From an uncultured Opitutia bacterium (lineage in GTDB: Bacteria > Verrucomicrobiota > Verrucomicrobiia > Opitutales > Opitutaceae), in NCBI GenBank assembly GCA_903862955.1, contig CAIPAH010000013.1:186001-250000 (forward strand): a stretch of 64,000 bases of DNA, in the 5' to 3' direction. Position 1 is the stretch's first letter, and each line of letters begins with the position of its first letter. The position numbers were made by a program, and so were the translations under genes. The notes under the pieces are model-generated. The model was not told the origin of the DNA. It saw only the letters and a list, made by a program, of their open reading frames with translations, and made no database searches. Shown in pieces: positions 15,811 through 23,774 of this stretch.

Positions 15811-15951
15811 GGCGTGGCACGGGTCTCTGGCCCGTGATTCGGCAATGCACGGACCCCCGTAGTGCAGGAGTGCATTTTGACAAGCGATGAGAGTGCAGGC
15901 GGGGACGCCTGCGCTACTTCGGAATCACGGGCCAGAGACCCGTGCCACGCC
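15811..15951. repeat. Perfect 30-bp inverted repeat (family I) enclosing a family H hairpin
   Basis: The arms 15811-15840 and 15922-15951 are exact reverse complements over 30 bases. Each arm contains the small hairpin CACGGGTCTCTGGCCCGTG. The 81-base loop holds GCAGGCG-GGGA-CGCCTGC with the family H tail GCGCTAC. It lies just beyond the end of the DUF3667 gene. Confidence 0.9.
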
Positions 15952-15963
15952 AGACGTGCTGCC

Positions 15964-17079
15964 TCACTCGTAGGCGAGCCAGGCGACGGTGGCGGAGACC
16001 AAGGCCAAGGCGAGGGCCAGCAGGGCGAAGAAGTGGACCATTCCGAGGAGCAGGATTTTCACGGCGGTGAGGAAACGGCCCTGGCCGTAGACGACGCGGA
16101 AGGAGCGGAAGACATACCACAGCGCCCAGAGCGCGATCGCCCAGGCAGCGAGCGTGCCGATCCAACCGGGACCAAGTGAGGCGAGCTTCAGGTAGCCGTT
16201 GCCCACCATGATGACGAGGAAGAGCCAGGTGTGCAGGTGCAGCGAGAAGATGAGGTGTTCGACGTAGAACTTGCCCGAGCGGAAGTAAAAAATCTTCAGG
16301 AGCAGGGCAAAGAGCGGCACGCCGAGGAACAGCAAAGTCGGGACGCGGTGTTCGATGGCCTCCCAGATGTCGATGAGCGAGAGTTCACCGGTGCTGAGTT
16401 TGCGGAGAAGGTTGCGGCCGAAGCCGGTGGACTGGTCGATGCTGACCTTGGTGTGGCCCGACTGGGACGCGACGGGGGCGGGCGGGGCCGGCTTCGCGAC
16501 CGGCCGGGCCGCGCGGATCGCGTCGACGATCGCCTTGCGGTCGAAGTTGCCCTGGTGCTCCTCGGCGGCCGCGGTGATCCGCCGGGCGAGTTCCGCCTTT
16601 TCCGCGGGCGTGAAGTCCCGCGAGAGGGTCTTCACCTGCTCGGCCTGCCGGGTGAGGTCGTGTTGGATGTCCTCCACCTTCTTGCGGGAGAGATCGATCA
16701 GGTGGCCGTGGTTCAGCAGGGAGACACCGAGGAAAAACAGCACGCTGACAAAAATGTAGAACCGCAGCGGGTTCAGCTGGCTGGCGCGGCGGCCGGCGAG
16801 AAATTCAAGGGTGATCCGGCCCGGTTTGACCAGCAGCCAGGCGACGGTAACGAAGAATTTGCCCTCGAAGTGGAAGACGTTCTCGAGGAGGTCGTGGGCA
16901 AGATGGTGAAAGCCCCGGTGGTAATCGATGTCCTGCTGGCCGCACTGCGCGCAAAACGGGCCGGTCAGGGGCGACTCGCAGTTCTGGCAGAGACGGGGCG
17001 GGGCGGACGGGTCAGCGTAGTCGTGGGGGGCGTGGCTGGACACGGCGGCGAGGAGAGCAGGCGGCGCGCCGCGGGGCAA
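15964..17079 (-). CDS. DUF3667 membrane protein with zinc ribbon
   Basis: A protein of up to 371 residues. A four-cysteine ribbon near the N-terminus (CQNC...CAQCGQQD, about residues 31-49) is followed by the DUF3667 pattern: HDLLENVFHFEGKFFVTVAW, LLVKPGRITLEFLAGRRASQ, NPLRFYIFVSVLFFLG. A charged central region of about 110 residues (probably a loop with coiled coil) precedes four more membrane helices. The function is unknown; the family is common in Bacteroidetes and Verrucomicrobia. The only starts available are TTG at 17077-17079 and GTG at 17041-17043, so the first residues are uncertain. Confidence 0.8.
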   Translation of the reverse strand: MPRGAPPALLAAVSSHAPHDYADPSAPPRLCQNCESPLTGPFCAQCGQQDIDYHRGFHHLAHDLLENVFHFEGKFFVTVAWLLVKPGRITLEFLAGRRASQLNPLRFYIFVSVLFFLGVSLLNHGHLIDLSRKKVEDIQHDLTRQAEQVKTLSRDFTPAEKAELARRITAAAEEHQGNFDRKAIVDAIRAARPVAKPAPPAPVASQSGHTKVSIDQSTGFGRNLLRKLSTGELSLIDIWEAIEHRVPTLLFLGVPLFALLLKIFYFRSGKFYVEHLIFSLHLHTWLFLVIMVGNGYLKLASLGPGWIGTLAAWAIALWALWYVFRSFRVVYGQGRFLTAVKILLLGMVHFFALLALALALVSATVAWLAYE

Positions 17080-17142
17080 GCAAGGTGACGGGTCTCCTGA
17101 CGGAGCATGGGGCCCATTCCGCTGCGGGGACGCCTGCGCTAC

Positions 17143-17943
17143 TCATTCAGGGCGAAAGAAGGTGCCGGCGGCGGGTGGGCCTTTGAAGGCGGTGAAGCCG
17201 CCGTCCATGACGACGTTGCTGCCGGTCATGAACTCGGCTTGGTCGCTCACGATGAACAACGCGAGGCCGGCGATGTCCTCGGGCCGGCCGAGGCGCGTGA
17301 GGTGCAACGCCTCCGCCGCGGCGCGCGCGGCGGGATCCTTGGCCCAGCCTTCCTGGCATTCGGTCATGACGTAGCCGGGGCTGATGGTGTTCACGCGGAT
17401 GCCGTATTTCGCGTAGTTGAGCGCCATGGAGCGCGTGAGCGCGACGACGCCACCCTTGGCCGCGGTGTAGCTGTCCACGCCGGGCTCGGCGACGAGGGCG
17501 TTGATCGTCGCGGTGTTGAGGATGACGCCGCGCTTCTGCTTTTTCATCACCGGCAGCGCGTGCTTCGACATGAGAAACACGCCTTTGAGGGCGACGTTGA
17601 TCATCGTGTCCCAGACCGCCTCATCCAGTTCGTCCACGGCGCGGTCACGTTCGTTGCAGAGGCGGGTGGGCGCGGCGTTGTTGTAGAGGATGTCGAGCCG
17701 GCCCCACGCTTCGACGGCGGCGGCGACGGCGCGGGCGGCGTCGAAGTTTTTCGAAACGTCGGTGGCGACGAACTTGGCGGTGCCGCCGGCGGCAGTGATT
17801 TCGGCGGCGGCGGCCGTCCCGCGGGCCACGTCGAGATCGGCGAGGAGGACGCGGGCGCCCTCCCAGGCGAAGAGCCGGGCGGAGGCGCGGCCGATGCCGG
17901 AGGCTGCACCAGTAATGAGGGCGACGCGGTCGGTGAGGAGCAT
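17143..17943 (-). CDS. Short-chain dehydrogenase/reductase
   Basis: A 266-residue NAD(P)-dependent oxidoreductase of the classical SDR family. The cofactor motif TGAASGIGRA is near residues 11-20, the acidic residue DLD after beta-2 suggests NAD preference, and NNAAP follows beta-4. The catalytic set is a serine-side block (NTATINALV), YTAAKGG (Tyr-x-x-x-Lys) and the ISPGYVMTE loop. The C-terminus has FMTGSNVVMDGGFTAF, typical of the glucose/3-oxoacyl reductase branch. The usual catalytic Ser position reads Thr-Ile here, which should be checked. The ATG at 17941-17943 is preceded by a TAAGGTTTAAGG-type tandem repeat, not coding sequence. Substrate unknown. Confidence 0.88.
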   Translation of the reverse strand: MLLTDRVALITGAASGIGRASARLFAWEGARVLLADLDVARGTAAAAEITAAGGTAKFVATDVSKNFDAARAVAAAVEAWGRLDILYNNAAPTRLCNERDRAVDELDEAVWDTMINVALKGVFLMSKHALPVMKKQKRGVILNTATINALVAEPGVDSYTAAKGGVVALTRSMALNYAKYGIRVNTISPGYVMTECQEGWAKDPAARAAAEALHLTRLGRPEDIAGLALFIVSDQAEFMTGSNVVMDGGFTAFKGPPAAGTFFRPE

Positions 17944-18071
17944 GTCGGGGTAAGGTATAAGGTTTAAGGGGTAAGGTTTAAGCGGGGAGGGCCGGGGCGG
18001 GCAGTGGAGCAGGGTGGGGGAAAAAAGAAAAGCCGCGCGAACTGAGTTCACGCGGCGACTGGCGGGTGGTT

Positions 18072-18217
18072 TTTAAGGAGAAGCCAGGAAGCCAGGAGAA
18101 AGGCTTGGGCAGTCCGTTCCTGGCTTCCCGGCTTCTCCTTAAAAAAAGAACGGGCGGCTCGGAGAGCCGCCCTGGTTCATCTGGAAATGGGAAGGCGGCG
18201 ATGGGGACATCGCCGCC
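18072..18217. repeat. Family F-like inverted repeat followed by two strong hairpins
   Basis: The arms 18072-18097 and 18118-18143 match in 25 of 26 positions (core GGAGAAGCCAGGAAGCCAGG). They are followed by GGGCGGCTC-GGA-GAGCCGCCC (18152-18172) and GGCGGCGATG-GGGA-CATCGCCGCC (18194-18217). These lie just past the DUF4097 stop at 18237 and may terminate the sigma-factor operon. The rest of 17944-18236 holds a short AAGGTTTAAGG repeat (17951-17981) and no gene. Confidence 0.75.
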
Positions 18218-18236
18218 CACCTCGGAGAGTTGCTCC

Positions 18237-19301
18237 TTACTTCGTGGCTTCGATTCGACGGAGGGTCACGTCGCCGTTCATGGTGGCGATGCGGATCTCG
18301 GGGCCGCCGCCGTTGAGCGTGCCGGTGACGATCTTGCCGCCCGTCATCGGGGGCAGGGGCGGGAGCGGCGGGACCGGAGCAACCGGGGCGACGGTGCCAT
18401 CCGAGTCTTCCTTGGCGGCGCGGGCGGCTTCGTGGGCGGCGACGCGGGCTTCGTTGGCGGCCTCGTGGATCGCCGCGGCGGCTTCGTGCGCCGCTTCAGC
18501 GGCGGCGTGGGCCGCGTCCTTGACGGCTTGCTTCACGTCGTCGTCATCCGAACCCACGACGACCGCCCGCGGGGCGTGCGAGCTGTGGGAACGCTTGTTG
18601 ACGTAGAGCGACTCGGTCTTGGTGACGAGGGCCTTGTCGTCGAAGTCGGTGAGGATCGAGCCGTTGTGCGTGCGGAGGCGCACGTTGGCCTTGGCGTCGG
18701 CGGGCAGGTGGAGTGAAACTTCGCCGTTCATCGAAGTGAACGAGAGGGGCTTGCCGTCGTGGAGGGCGTGGACGGAGGCGTGGATTTCACCGTTCATCGT
18801 CTCGACGAGCGCGGCGCCGTCGATGTCGTCGAGGTGCACCTCGCCGTTGAGGCTCTTGACCTCGATGTTGCCGGTCACGCCGCCGATCGAGACATCGCCG
18901 CCGAAGTTGCTGTTGATGATCACGGTGGTGTTACGCGGGACGGTGATGGTGAAATCGCCGCCGTTGCTGGGCCAGCCGTCGTTGCCGTAGGTGAGGGCGA
19001 CGACGTTGTTTTTCTCGGTGAGGCTGTAGCTCGACGAGGAGGTGAGGACGCGGAGGCCGTCCTTGCGTTGGGCGGGTTCCTCGGGCTTGAGGTCGGTGGT
19101 GACGTGGACCTCGTTGATCTCGGCGCCCTTGAGGTGGATGTCTCCGTTGGTGACGCTGATCTTGACCGTGCCGGGCTTCGCCGGGTCGGAGAACTTGATG
19201 GTGGCGCTTTCGTTGTCCTCGGCGGCGCGGGCGGCCGTGAGCAAAAGCACGGTCATCGCGGCGGCGATGAGGAAGGAGGGGAACAGGCGGGCGTTTTTCA
19301 T
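18237..19301 (-). CDS. Exported DUF4097 beta-repeat protein
   Basis: A 354-residue protein with a signal peptide (residues 1-27, ending AARAAE) and DUF4097-type beta-helix repeats. Rungs such as VKISVTNGDIHLKGAEINEV, INSNFGGDVSIGGVTGNIEV and VKSLNGEVHLDDIDG repeat the pattern of a glycine turn and alternating hydrophobics. Between residues about 255 and 300 an Ala/His/Glu-rich helix (AAEAAHEAAAAIHEAANEA) and a proline run interrupt the repeats, which then resume once (GPEIRIATMNGDVTLRRIE). Such proteins commonly sit behind ECF sigma and anti-sigma genes and are thought to be envelope structural proteins. It is the third gene of that operon here. Function inferred only from context. Confidence 0.8.
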   Translation of the reverse strand: MKNARLFPSFLIAAAMTVLLLTAARAAEDNESATIKFSDPAKPGTVKISVTNGDIHLKGAEINEVHVTTDLKPEEPAQRKDGLRVLTSSSSYSLTEKNNVVALTYGNDGWPSNGGDFTITVPRNTTVIINSNFGGDVSIGGVTGNIEVKSLNGEVHLDDIDGAALVETMNGEIHASVHALHDGKPLSFTSMNGEVSLHLPADAKANVRLRTHNGSILTDFDDKALVTKTESLYVNKRSHSSHAPRAVVVGSDDDDVKQAVKDAAHAAAEAAHEAAAAIHEAANEARVAAHEAARAAKEDSDGTVAPVAPVPPLPPLPPMTGGKIVTGTLNGGGPEIRIATMNGDVTLRRIEATK

Positions 19302-19379
19302 GAGAGGAGGCAGGATGAGGTTGGATGAGGTGGCGGAGGGCGCTCGTTCGCAGCGTTCAGCCGTGGGTTGTGGAAAGGA

Positions 19380-20195
19380 TCAGAGTTGGGCCAGGCCGCG
19401 CTTGGCGGCGTCGCGCACCTGCGCGTCAAGGGCGGGATTGCGCGTCATGCGCTCGAGCTCGGGGACGGCCTCGTGTTCGCGGGCGGCGACGAGGAAGTTG
19501 ATCATCTCGACCTGGACGAGGGCGTTTTGCTCGCGGGGGAGCGAGGCGAGCACGCCGGAGCGGACGGCGGGCTGGTTGGCGTGCGGGTAGAGCGCGTCGA
19601 TGGCGGAGAGGCGCACGGTGGCGCTCGGGTCAAGAGCCAGGGCCGCGATGAGGTCGGCGATGACCTTCTGGTTGGGATTTTTCTGGTCGACGGTGGCGAG
19701 GACGCCTTGGAGGCGGTCGGTCGTTGAGCGCTGGTAGTTGAGCGTGTCGTTGGCGAGCTGGGCGACCTGCTTGCGCAGATCGGCGAGCTCCTGCTTCGTG
19801 GCGACGTCCACGGCCGGGGTCGCGGCGGGCGGGGCGTAGCGGGTGCCGGCGAGGAACGCGGCGACGGCGAGGGCGCCGCTGGCCACCGGGATGAGGATCC
19901 AGCGCCACAGGGAAACGCGGGCGGCATGGCGGCGGCGGACGACGGACGCGGCGATGCTGGCGGCGGAGTTTTTTTCCTCCTCGAGCATGGCGTAGAAATT
20001 CTTGCGGAGGGCGGGGCCGGGCTTGGCGACGGGGAGGCTGTCGAGGGCGGCGAGCGTCTGGGCGAGCGCGGCGTATTCCCGCTGGCAGTCGGGGCAGGAG
20101 GCGAGATGGGCGCGAACGTCGGCGGTGCTGGCGGCGTCGGAGGCGCGGGCATCCAGCAGGTCGGCAAAACGTTCCTGGGCGGAAGAGCAGTTCAT
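19380..20195 (-). CDS. Zinc-finger anti-sigma factor with C-terminal HEAT-like domain
   Basis: A 271-residue membrane protein. The N-terminus has the anti-sigma zinc motif H30-x3-C34-x2-C37 (HLASCPDC). One membrane helix spans about 96-118 (WILIPVASGALAVAAFLAG). A helical stalk (130-165) follows, and residues about 178-271 look like HEAT repeats (VIADLIAALALDPSATVRLS, VRDAAKRGLAQL). It should hold the neighbouring ECF sigma factor at the membrane until a signal arrives; the periplasmic HEAT-like part may sense partner proteins. The start at 20195 was chosen because the zinc domain begins there. The upstream bases are CT-rich with no Shine-Dalgarno sequence. Confidence 0.82.
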   Translation of the reverse strand: MNCSSAQERFADLLDARASDAASTADVRAHLASCPDCQREYAALAQTLAALDSLPVAKPGPALRKNFYAMLEEEKNSAASIAASVVRRRHAARVSLWRWILIPVASGALAVAAFLAGTRYAPPAATPAVDVATKQELADLRKQVAQLANDTLNYQRSTTDRLQGVLATVDQKNPNQKVIADLIAALALDPSATVRLSAIDALYPHANQPAVRSGVLASLPREQNALVQVEMINFLVAAREHEAVPELERMTRNPALDAQVRDAAKRGLAQL

Positions 20196-20285
20196 GGGAG
20201 GAGAGGGAAAGGTTGAAGGAGGCAGGAAGGGAGGATCAGGCGGACTCGCCTTGCCGTAGTCGCGCAAAGCGGGACGAAGGCAGGT

Positions 20286-20933
20286 TCATGAGAGGTTCTC
20301 CTTCTGGAGTTGGAGGTAGATGTCGCGGAGCGCGCGGAGCGCGCGGTGGGCGCGGACCTTGGCGGCGCCGACGGAGCATTCGAGCACGGCGGCGATTTCG
20401 TTGAAGGAAAGTTCCTGGAAGCGGCTGAGGAGCAGGACCTCGCGGTCGTCGCGGTCGAGGCAGCCGAGCGCGGAGTGCAACAGTGCGTGGTCGTCGCGGG
20501 TGGCGGCGCGGTCGCCGGCGTTGGGGCTGTCGTCGGCCACCTGGCGGAAATCGGCGGGGTCGGTGGCCGTGGGCGCGGCGTTGCTCTTGCGGAAATGATC
20601 GGCGGCGCAGCGGCGGGCGAGGTGATACATCCAGGCGGTGAAGCTGCCGTCGTCGCGGTAGGTGTGGCGGTATTTGAGCATCCGCTGGAAGACGGTCTGC
20701 GCGATGTCCTCGGCCGCGTTGCGGTGGCCGGTGAACTTCACGAGGAAGCCGAACAGCGGCCCGTGGTGGCGCTCGAAGAGTTCACCGAGCGCGTCCAGCT
20801 CGCCATCGCGGACGGCGAGCATCAACTCATGGTCGGAGAGGGTGTCGGTCGCGGAGTCCACGGCGTCAGTCGCGGAAAAACTAACCACGGAAGGGGACGC
20901 TTGGACACGGATTTCTGTAAGATCGGCAATCAC
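20286..20933 (-). CDS. ECF (extracytoplasmic function) RNA polymerase sigma factor
   Basis: A sigma-70 family protein of up to 215 residues. Region 2 is seen as DALGELFERHHGPLFGFLVK and AAEDIAQTVFQRMLKYRHTY with the SFTAWMYHLARR block. Region 4 is LHSALGCLDRDDREVLLLSR, FQELSFNEIAAVLECSVGAA and KVRAHRALRALRDIY. The first gene of a three-gene operon with the anti-sigma factor and DUF4097 protein. The start shown is GTG at 20931-20933; region 2 begins around residue 35, so a later start is possible. Signal and target promoters are unknown; autoregulation is usual for this class. Confidence 0.9.
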   Translation of the reverse strand: MIADLTEIRVQASPSVVSFSATDAVDSATDTLSDHELMLAVRDGELDALGELFERHHGPLFGFLVKFTGHRNAAEDIAQTVFQRMLKYRHTYRDDGSFTAWMYHLARRCAADHFRKSNAAPTATDPADFRQVADDSPNAGDRAATRDDHALLHSALGCLDRDDREVLLLSRFQELSFNEIAAVLECSVGAAKVRAHRALRALRDIYLQLQKENLS

Positions 20934-21011
20934 GGGCGGAGAAACGGTCGGAATCGGGCATGGCTGGATGTCAGGGGAAACCGTCCGGGCCGGGAATGGT
21001 TACAGGGTTTT

Positions 21012-21279
21012 TTAACCGCGAATGGTCGCGAATGCCTGAAACGGAGATATGCCCACGGAATACACGGAGAACACGGAAGGAAGACCGCCTCGATTTGTCA
21101 TTCTGAGCGAAGCGAAGAATCCACTTCGGGCCGGTCGACCAGGTCACACTGGATTCTTCGTTTCGCTCAGAACGACTATCCGGCGTAATCGACTGCTCTT
21201 CGCATGATCCGTGTGATCCGTGGGCAACCCTTCCTTGGTCTGAAATAATTAGCGTTCATTCGCGTCCATTCGCGGTTAA
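21012..21279. repeat. Three palindromic repeat families nested concentrically
   Basis: Outer pair (family A): 21012-21034 with 21257-21279, 22 of 23 bases complementary (core ACCGCGAATGGTCGCGAATG). Middle pair (family B): 21051-21077 with 21207-21225 (CCCACGGA type). Inner pair (family C): 21097-21122 with 21151-21176, 24 of 26 complementary (core TTCTGAGCGAAGCGAAGAAT). Together they fill the 357-base gap between the divergent sigma-factor and metallo-beta-lactamase genes. No gene is seen inside. Confidence 0.9.
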
Positions 21280-21290
21280 CCCTCCCGGCC

Positions 21291-22256
21291 ATGAACCGAC
21301 GTGAATTCATTGTGCGCTCGTCGCTCCTGGCTTCCGCGGGCCTGCTCGCCCGCTCGTCCTTCGCCGCTGATTCCGCTGCCGCTGCGGCCCCGACCACCGT
21401 TCCCGTGAAAACGCCGGCCGGCCCGGTGGCGAAATGGACGCCCGAGTTCAAGCCGCTGCGGCGCAGCGTCGGTCTGTTCACCGGCCGCGGCGGCACGATC
21501 GGCTGGTTGTCGGACGCGGACGCACTCGTGGTCGTCGACACGCAGTATCCGGAAGCGGCTGCGGTGTGCCTCGCAGGGCTGCCTGGCCGCAACAGCCGCA
21601 CGATCGACGTCGTGATGAACACGCACCACCACGCCGACCACACCGGCGGCAACGGGGTGTTCAAGCCCGCGGCGCGCACGATCGTGGCGCAGGCGAATGT
21701 CCCAGACCTGATGCGGGCGGCGGCCGAGAAGGCGGGCACGCTCACGAAGCAGACCTACCCGGACACGACCTTTACGGATGGCTGGCGACGGGATTTCGGC
21801 AGCGAGATCGTGGCCGCAAAATATCGCGGACCGGCGCACACGGGCGGCGACGTCGTGATCCACTTCGAGCAGGCGAACGTCGTCCACGTGGGCGACCTGA
21901 TGTTCAACCGCATCTACCCCGTGACCGACCGGCCGGGCGGCTGCAACATTCGCGGCTGGATCGACCGATTGGAGGTGGTGGTGAAGACCTATCCGGCGGA
22001 CGCGATCTACATCTTCGGCCACGGGAACCCGAAGTTCGGCGTCACCGGTGGCCACGCCGACATCCGGCTGCAGCGGGATTTCCTGTCCGCGCTGCTGGCC
22101 CACGTGGAAAAGGGGATCGTCGAAGGCAAGTCGAAGGCGGAGATCGTCGCGCTGGAGAATTTCCCGGGCTTCGACGACCTGCACGCCCCGTTACCGAACC
22201 GCCTGCAGGGCAATCTCAGCGTGGCGTTCGACGAGCTGACGGAGAAGAGAACCTAG
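21291..22256 (+). CDS. Exported metallo-beta-lactamase-fold hydrolase
   Basis: A 321-residue MBL-fold protein with a probable Tat signal (MNRREFIVRSSLLASAGLLA). The metal-binding motif THHHADHTGGN is at about 107-117. A further histidine comes in GPAHTGGDVVIHF, the bridging aspartate in HVGDLMFNR, and a final histidine in IFGHGNP. The fold suits hydrolysis of esters, lactones or beta-lactams in the periplasm with two zinc ions; the substrate cannot be told. The closest general group is the broad class B3-like or quinoprotein-relay MBL set, which is a guess. The ATG follows the outer arm of the nested repeat by 11 bases, with no Shine-Dalgarno sequence. Confidence 0.88.
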   Translation: MNRREFIVRSSLLASAGLLARSSFAADSAAAAAPTTVPVKTPAGPVAKWTPEFKPLRRSVGLFTGRGGTIGWLSDADALVVVDTQYPEAAAVCLAGLPGRNSRTIDVVMNTHHHADHTGGNGVFKPAARTIVAQANVPDLMRAAAEKAGTLTKQTYPDTTFTDGWRRDFGSEIVAAKYRGPAHTGGDVVIHFEQANVVHVGDLMFNRIYPVTDRPGGCNIRGWIDRLEVVVKTYPADAIYIFGHGNPKFGVTGGHADIRLQRDFLSALLAHVEKGIVEGKSKAEIVALENFPGFDDLHAPLPNRLQGNLSVAFDELTEKRT

Positions 22257-22290
22257 GAAAGTCTTGCTGGCCCCAGGCCCGCATCCAACC

Positions 22291-22313
22291 TGCCGGGAAA
22301 CTTTTTCCCGGCA
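22291..22313 (+). promoter_or_regulatory. Hairpin overlapping a start codon
   Basis: TGCCGGGAAA, loop CTT, TTTCCCGGCA form a perfect 10-bp stem whose last base is the A of the next gene's ATG. No Shine-Dalgarno sequence lies between. It could block translation initiation or be the terminator of the MBL gene; it lacks a U-tract. Confidence 0.55.
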
Positions 22314-22942
22314 TGAACCGAATCACCTCACGCCTGGTGGCGATCACGCTGGCTTTCCTTGCCGGCGCCTCGGTCAGTCGCGCCACGATCGTCGGGCTGA
22401 ACCAGATCGTGACCCCGGAGATCCAGCCGGAAGGGGTGCTCGCACTGAGCGCCCAGGCCCAGCATTCATTCATCGGCAACAGCCAGCAGATTCAGTTCGA
22501 GCTGGGCATCACGCCACAGTTTGAAGCGGCGTATTTTCAGGGGCTCAAGCCAGGCGAGGGCCTGTTCAGCGCGGAGCTGAACCTGGTGAAGCAGGGCCCG
22601 CACCTGCTGACGATCGGCGCCATCAACTGGTCGACGCGCGGCGGCGAGCCCTCGCCGGTGGTCGAATACGGATATTACACGGGCGCGGACAACTTCATCC
22701 TGGGCGCGATCCGGGTCGACGGCCACGACGAGCTGCTGGCGGGTTACAAGCGCGTGATCTCCGACCGGCTCCAGTTCTCCACCGATTTCCAGGCGGGCCC
22801 GGCCAACTCCGCCACAGTGGGGCTGACGTTCAATCTCACGCCGTCGCTCTCGATCAACCCCGCGCTCTACCGGACGAATTTCCACCCACACCACCTGCTC
22901 GGCTACGTCGTGCTGACGTGGAATGCGGTGCTGTGGAAATAG
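22313..22942 (+). CDS. Exported beta-barrel-like protein of unknown function
   Basis: A 209-residue protein with a signal peptide (MNRITSRLVAITLAFLAGAS, cut near SRA-T). The rest alternates polar and hydrophobic residues with frequent aromatic ends, for example FELGITPQFEAAYF, VVEYGYYTGADNFILGAIRV and FSTDFQAGPANSATVGLTFN. The last segment is LLGYVVLTWNAVLW. This pattern fits a small outer-membrane beta barrel, with a possible C-terminal membrane strand. I do not recognise the family. It is 56 bases behind the MBL gene on the same strand and may be co-transcribed. Confidence 0.65.
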   Translation: MNRITSRLVAITLAFLAGASVSRATIVGLNQIVTPEIQPEGVLALSAQAQHSFIGNSQQIQFELGITPQFEAAYFQGLKPGEGLFSAELNLVKQGPHLLTIGAINWSTRGGEPSPVVEYGYYTGADNFILGAIRVDGHDELLAGYKRVISDRLQFSTDFQAGPANSATVGLTFNLTPSLSINPALYRTNFHPHHLLGYVVLTWNAVLWK

Positions 22943-22952
22943 GTGGCGAGGC

Positions 22953-23756
22953 CTACGTCTTCGCCATGCGGAGTTTGTAGTGCTCGCCGCCGGCGGCCCA
23001 GAATTGCTGGGGCTGGGTGAGGTGGACCTTCCGGGCGGCGCTGGCGGTGTCGAGCATCGGCTGGCCGTAGGGCTCGGTGCCGTGCGGGCGGAGGTGATAC
23101 GAGAGGTAGGAAATCAGGTCGTCGACTTCCTTCGGGTCCTTCGCGCGACGGCCGAGGTTCATCGTGAACATCCGGCGCTCGCTGCCGCCACCCCAGGACG
23201 AATGCAGCACGCGGTGGTTGAAGATGAGCACGTCGCCGGGTTCGTTCTCGAGCGGCACGGCGGGGATGTCGCGGCCGGTGACGCCGAAGTTGGCCTCGGA
23301 CTCGGCGGTCACGGTGCCGTCCCAGATCTTGAGCGCGGCATCGTGGTGCGAGCCGGGGATGACGCGCAGGCAACCGGTGTTCGTCGTCACCCGGTCGACG
23401 TAGAAGGCCACCTTGAGGTAGCTGTTGCTCTGGTAGAGGCTGTCGCGGTGCCAGCCGGTATCGCCGGTGTAGTAATTGCCGTCGCTGCCGACGTAGTTGA
23501 AGTCGGGCCCGAGGAGGTTTTCGACGACGGCGAGCAGACCGGGGTGATCGAGAAGTGCGCTGAGGCCGGCGCTCTGGTCCACGAACGGCACGATGCTCCG
23601 GCGGCGCGTGCCGTCGGGCTTGCGCCCGTGCGCGAGGAAGACCTTTTCGAAATCGGCGATGATGGCGTCGACGCGGTCGCGGACGAGCCCGGGCAGCCTG
23701 AGGATGCCGTAGGTTTCGAAAAAAGCGCGCTGCTGGGCGGGAGTCTGGGTGGGCAT
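22953..23756 (-). CDS. Phytanoyl-CoA dioxygenase (PhyH) family protein
   Basis: A 267-residue Fe(II)/2-oxoglutarate oxygenase of the PhyH family. The N-terminal block FFETYGILRLPGLV is standard. The iron ligands are in GWHRDSLYQSNSYLKVAFYV (His-x-Asp) and the distal His in LIFNHRVLHSSWGGG, with Arg in the ERRMFTMNLGRR segment for 2-oxoglutarate. LRVIPGSHHDA is the usual middle motif. Such enzymes hydroxylate small lipophilic or natural-product substrates; the substrate is unknown. Its start at 23756 lies next to the family G repeat, and upstream in-frame codons run into that repeat, so I exclude them. It is convergent with the barrel-like protein 10 bases away. Confidence 0.88.
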   Translation of the reverse strand: MPTQTPAQQRAFFETYGILRLPGLVRDRVDAIIADFEKVFLAHGRKPDGTRRRSIVPFVDQSAGLSALLDHPGLLAVVENLLGPDFNYVGSDGNYYTGDTGWHRDSLYQSNSYLKVAFYVDRVTTNTGCLRVIPGSHHDAALKIWDGTVTAESEANFGVTGRDIPAVPLENEPGDVLIFNHRVLHSSWGGGSERRMFTMNLGRRAKDPKEVDDLISYLSYHLRPHGTEPYGQPMLDTASAARKVHLTQPQQFWAAGGEHYKLRMAKT

Positions 23757-23774
23757 GAAGGAAAGAGCGTCGAG

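Noticed and set aside
15485-15883. A 132-codon minus-strand frame upstream of the MFS gene
   Set aside because: It is composed of repeat sequence and low-complexity Ser/Pro/Arg residues with no plausible start context.
20934-21290. Possible CRISPR array or small RNA gene in the repeat-rich gap
   Set aside because: The repeats are inverted and nested, not direct with regular spacers, and there are no cas genes. An RNA role cannot be excluded but nothing supports one.
21434-22256. A second plus-strand frame overlapping the MBL gene and continuing into the barrel-like gene
   Set aside because: Only the part from 22313 has a signal peptide and protein-like composition; the upstream part is an out-of-frame reading of the MBL gene.
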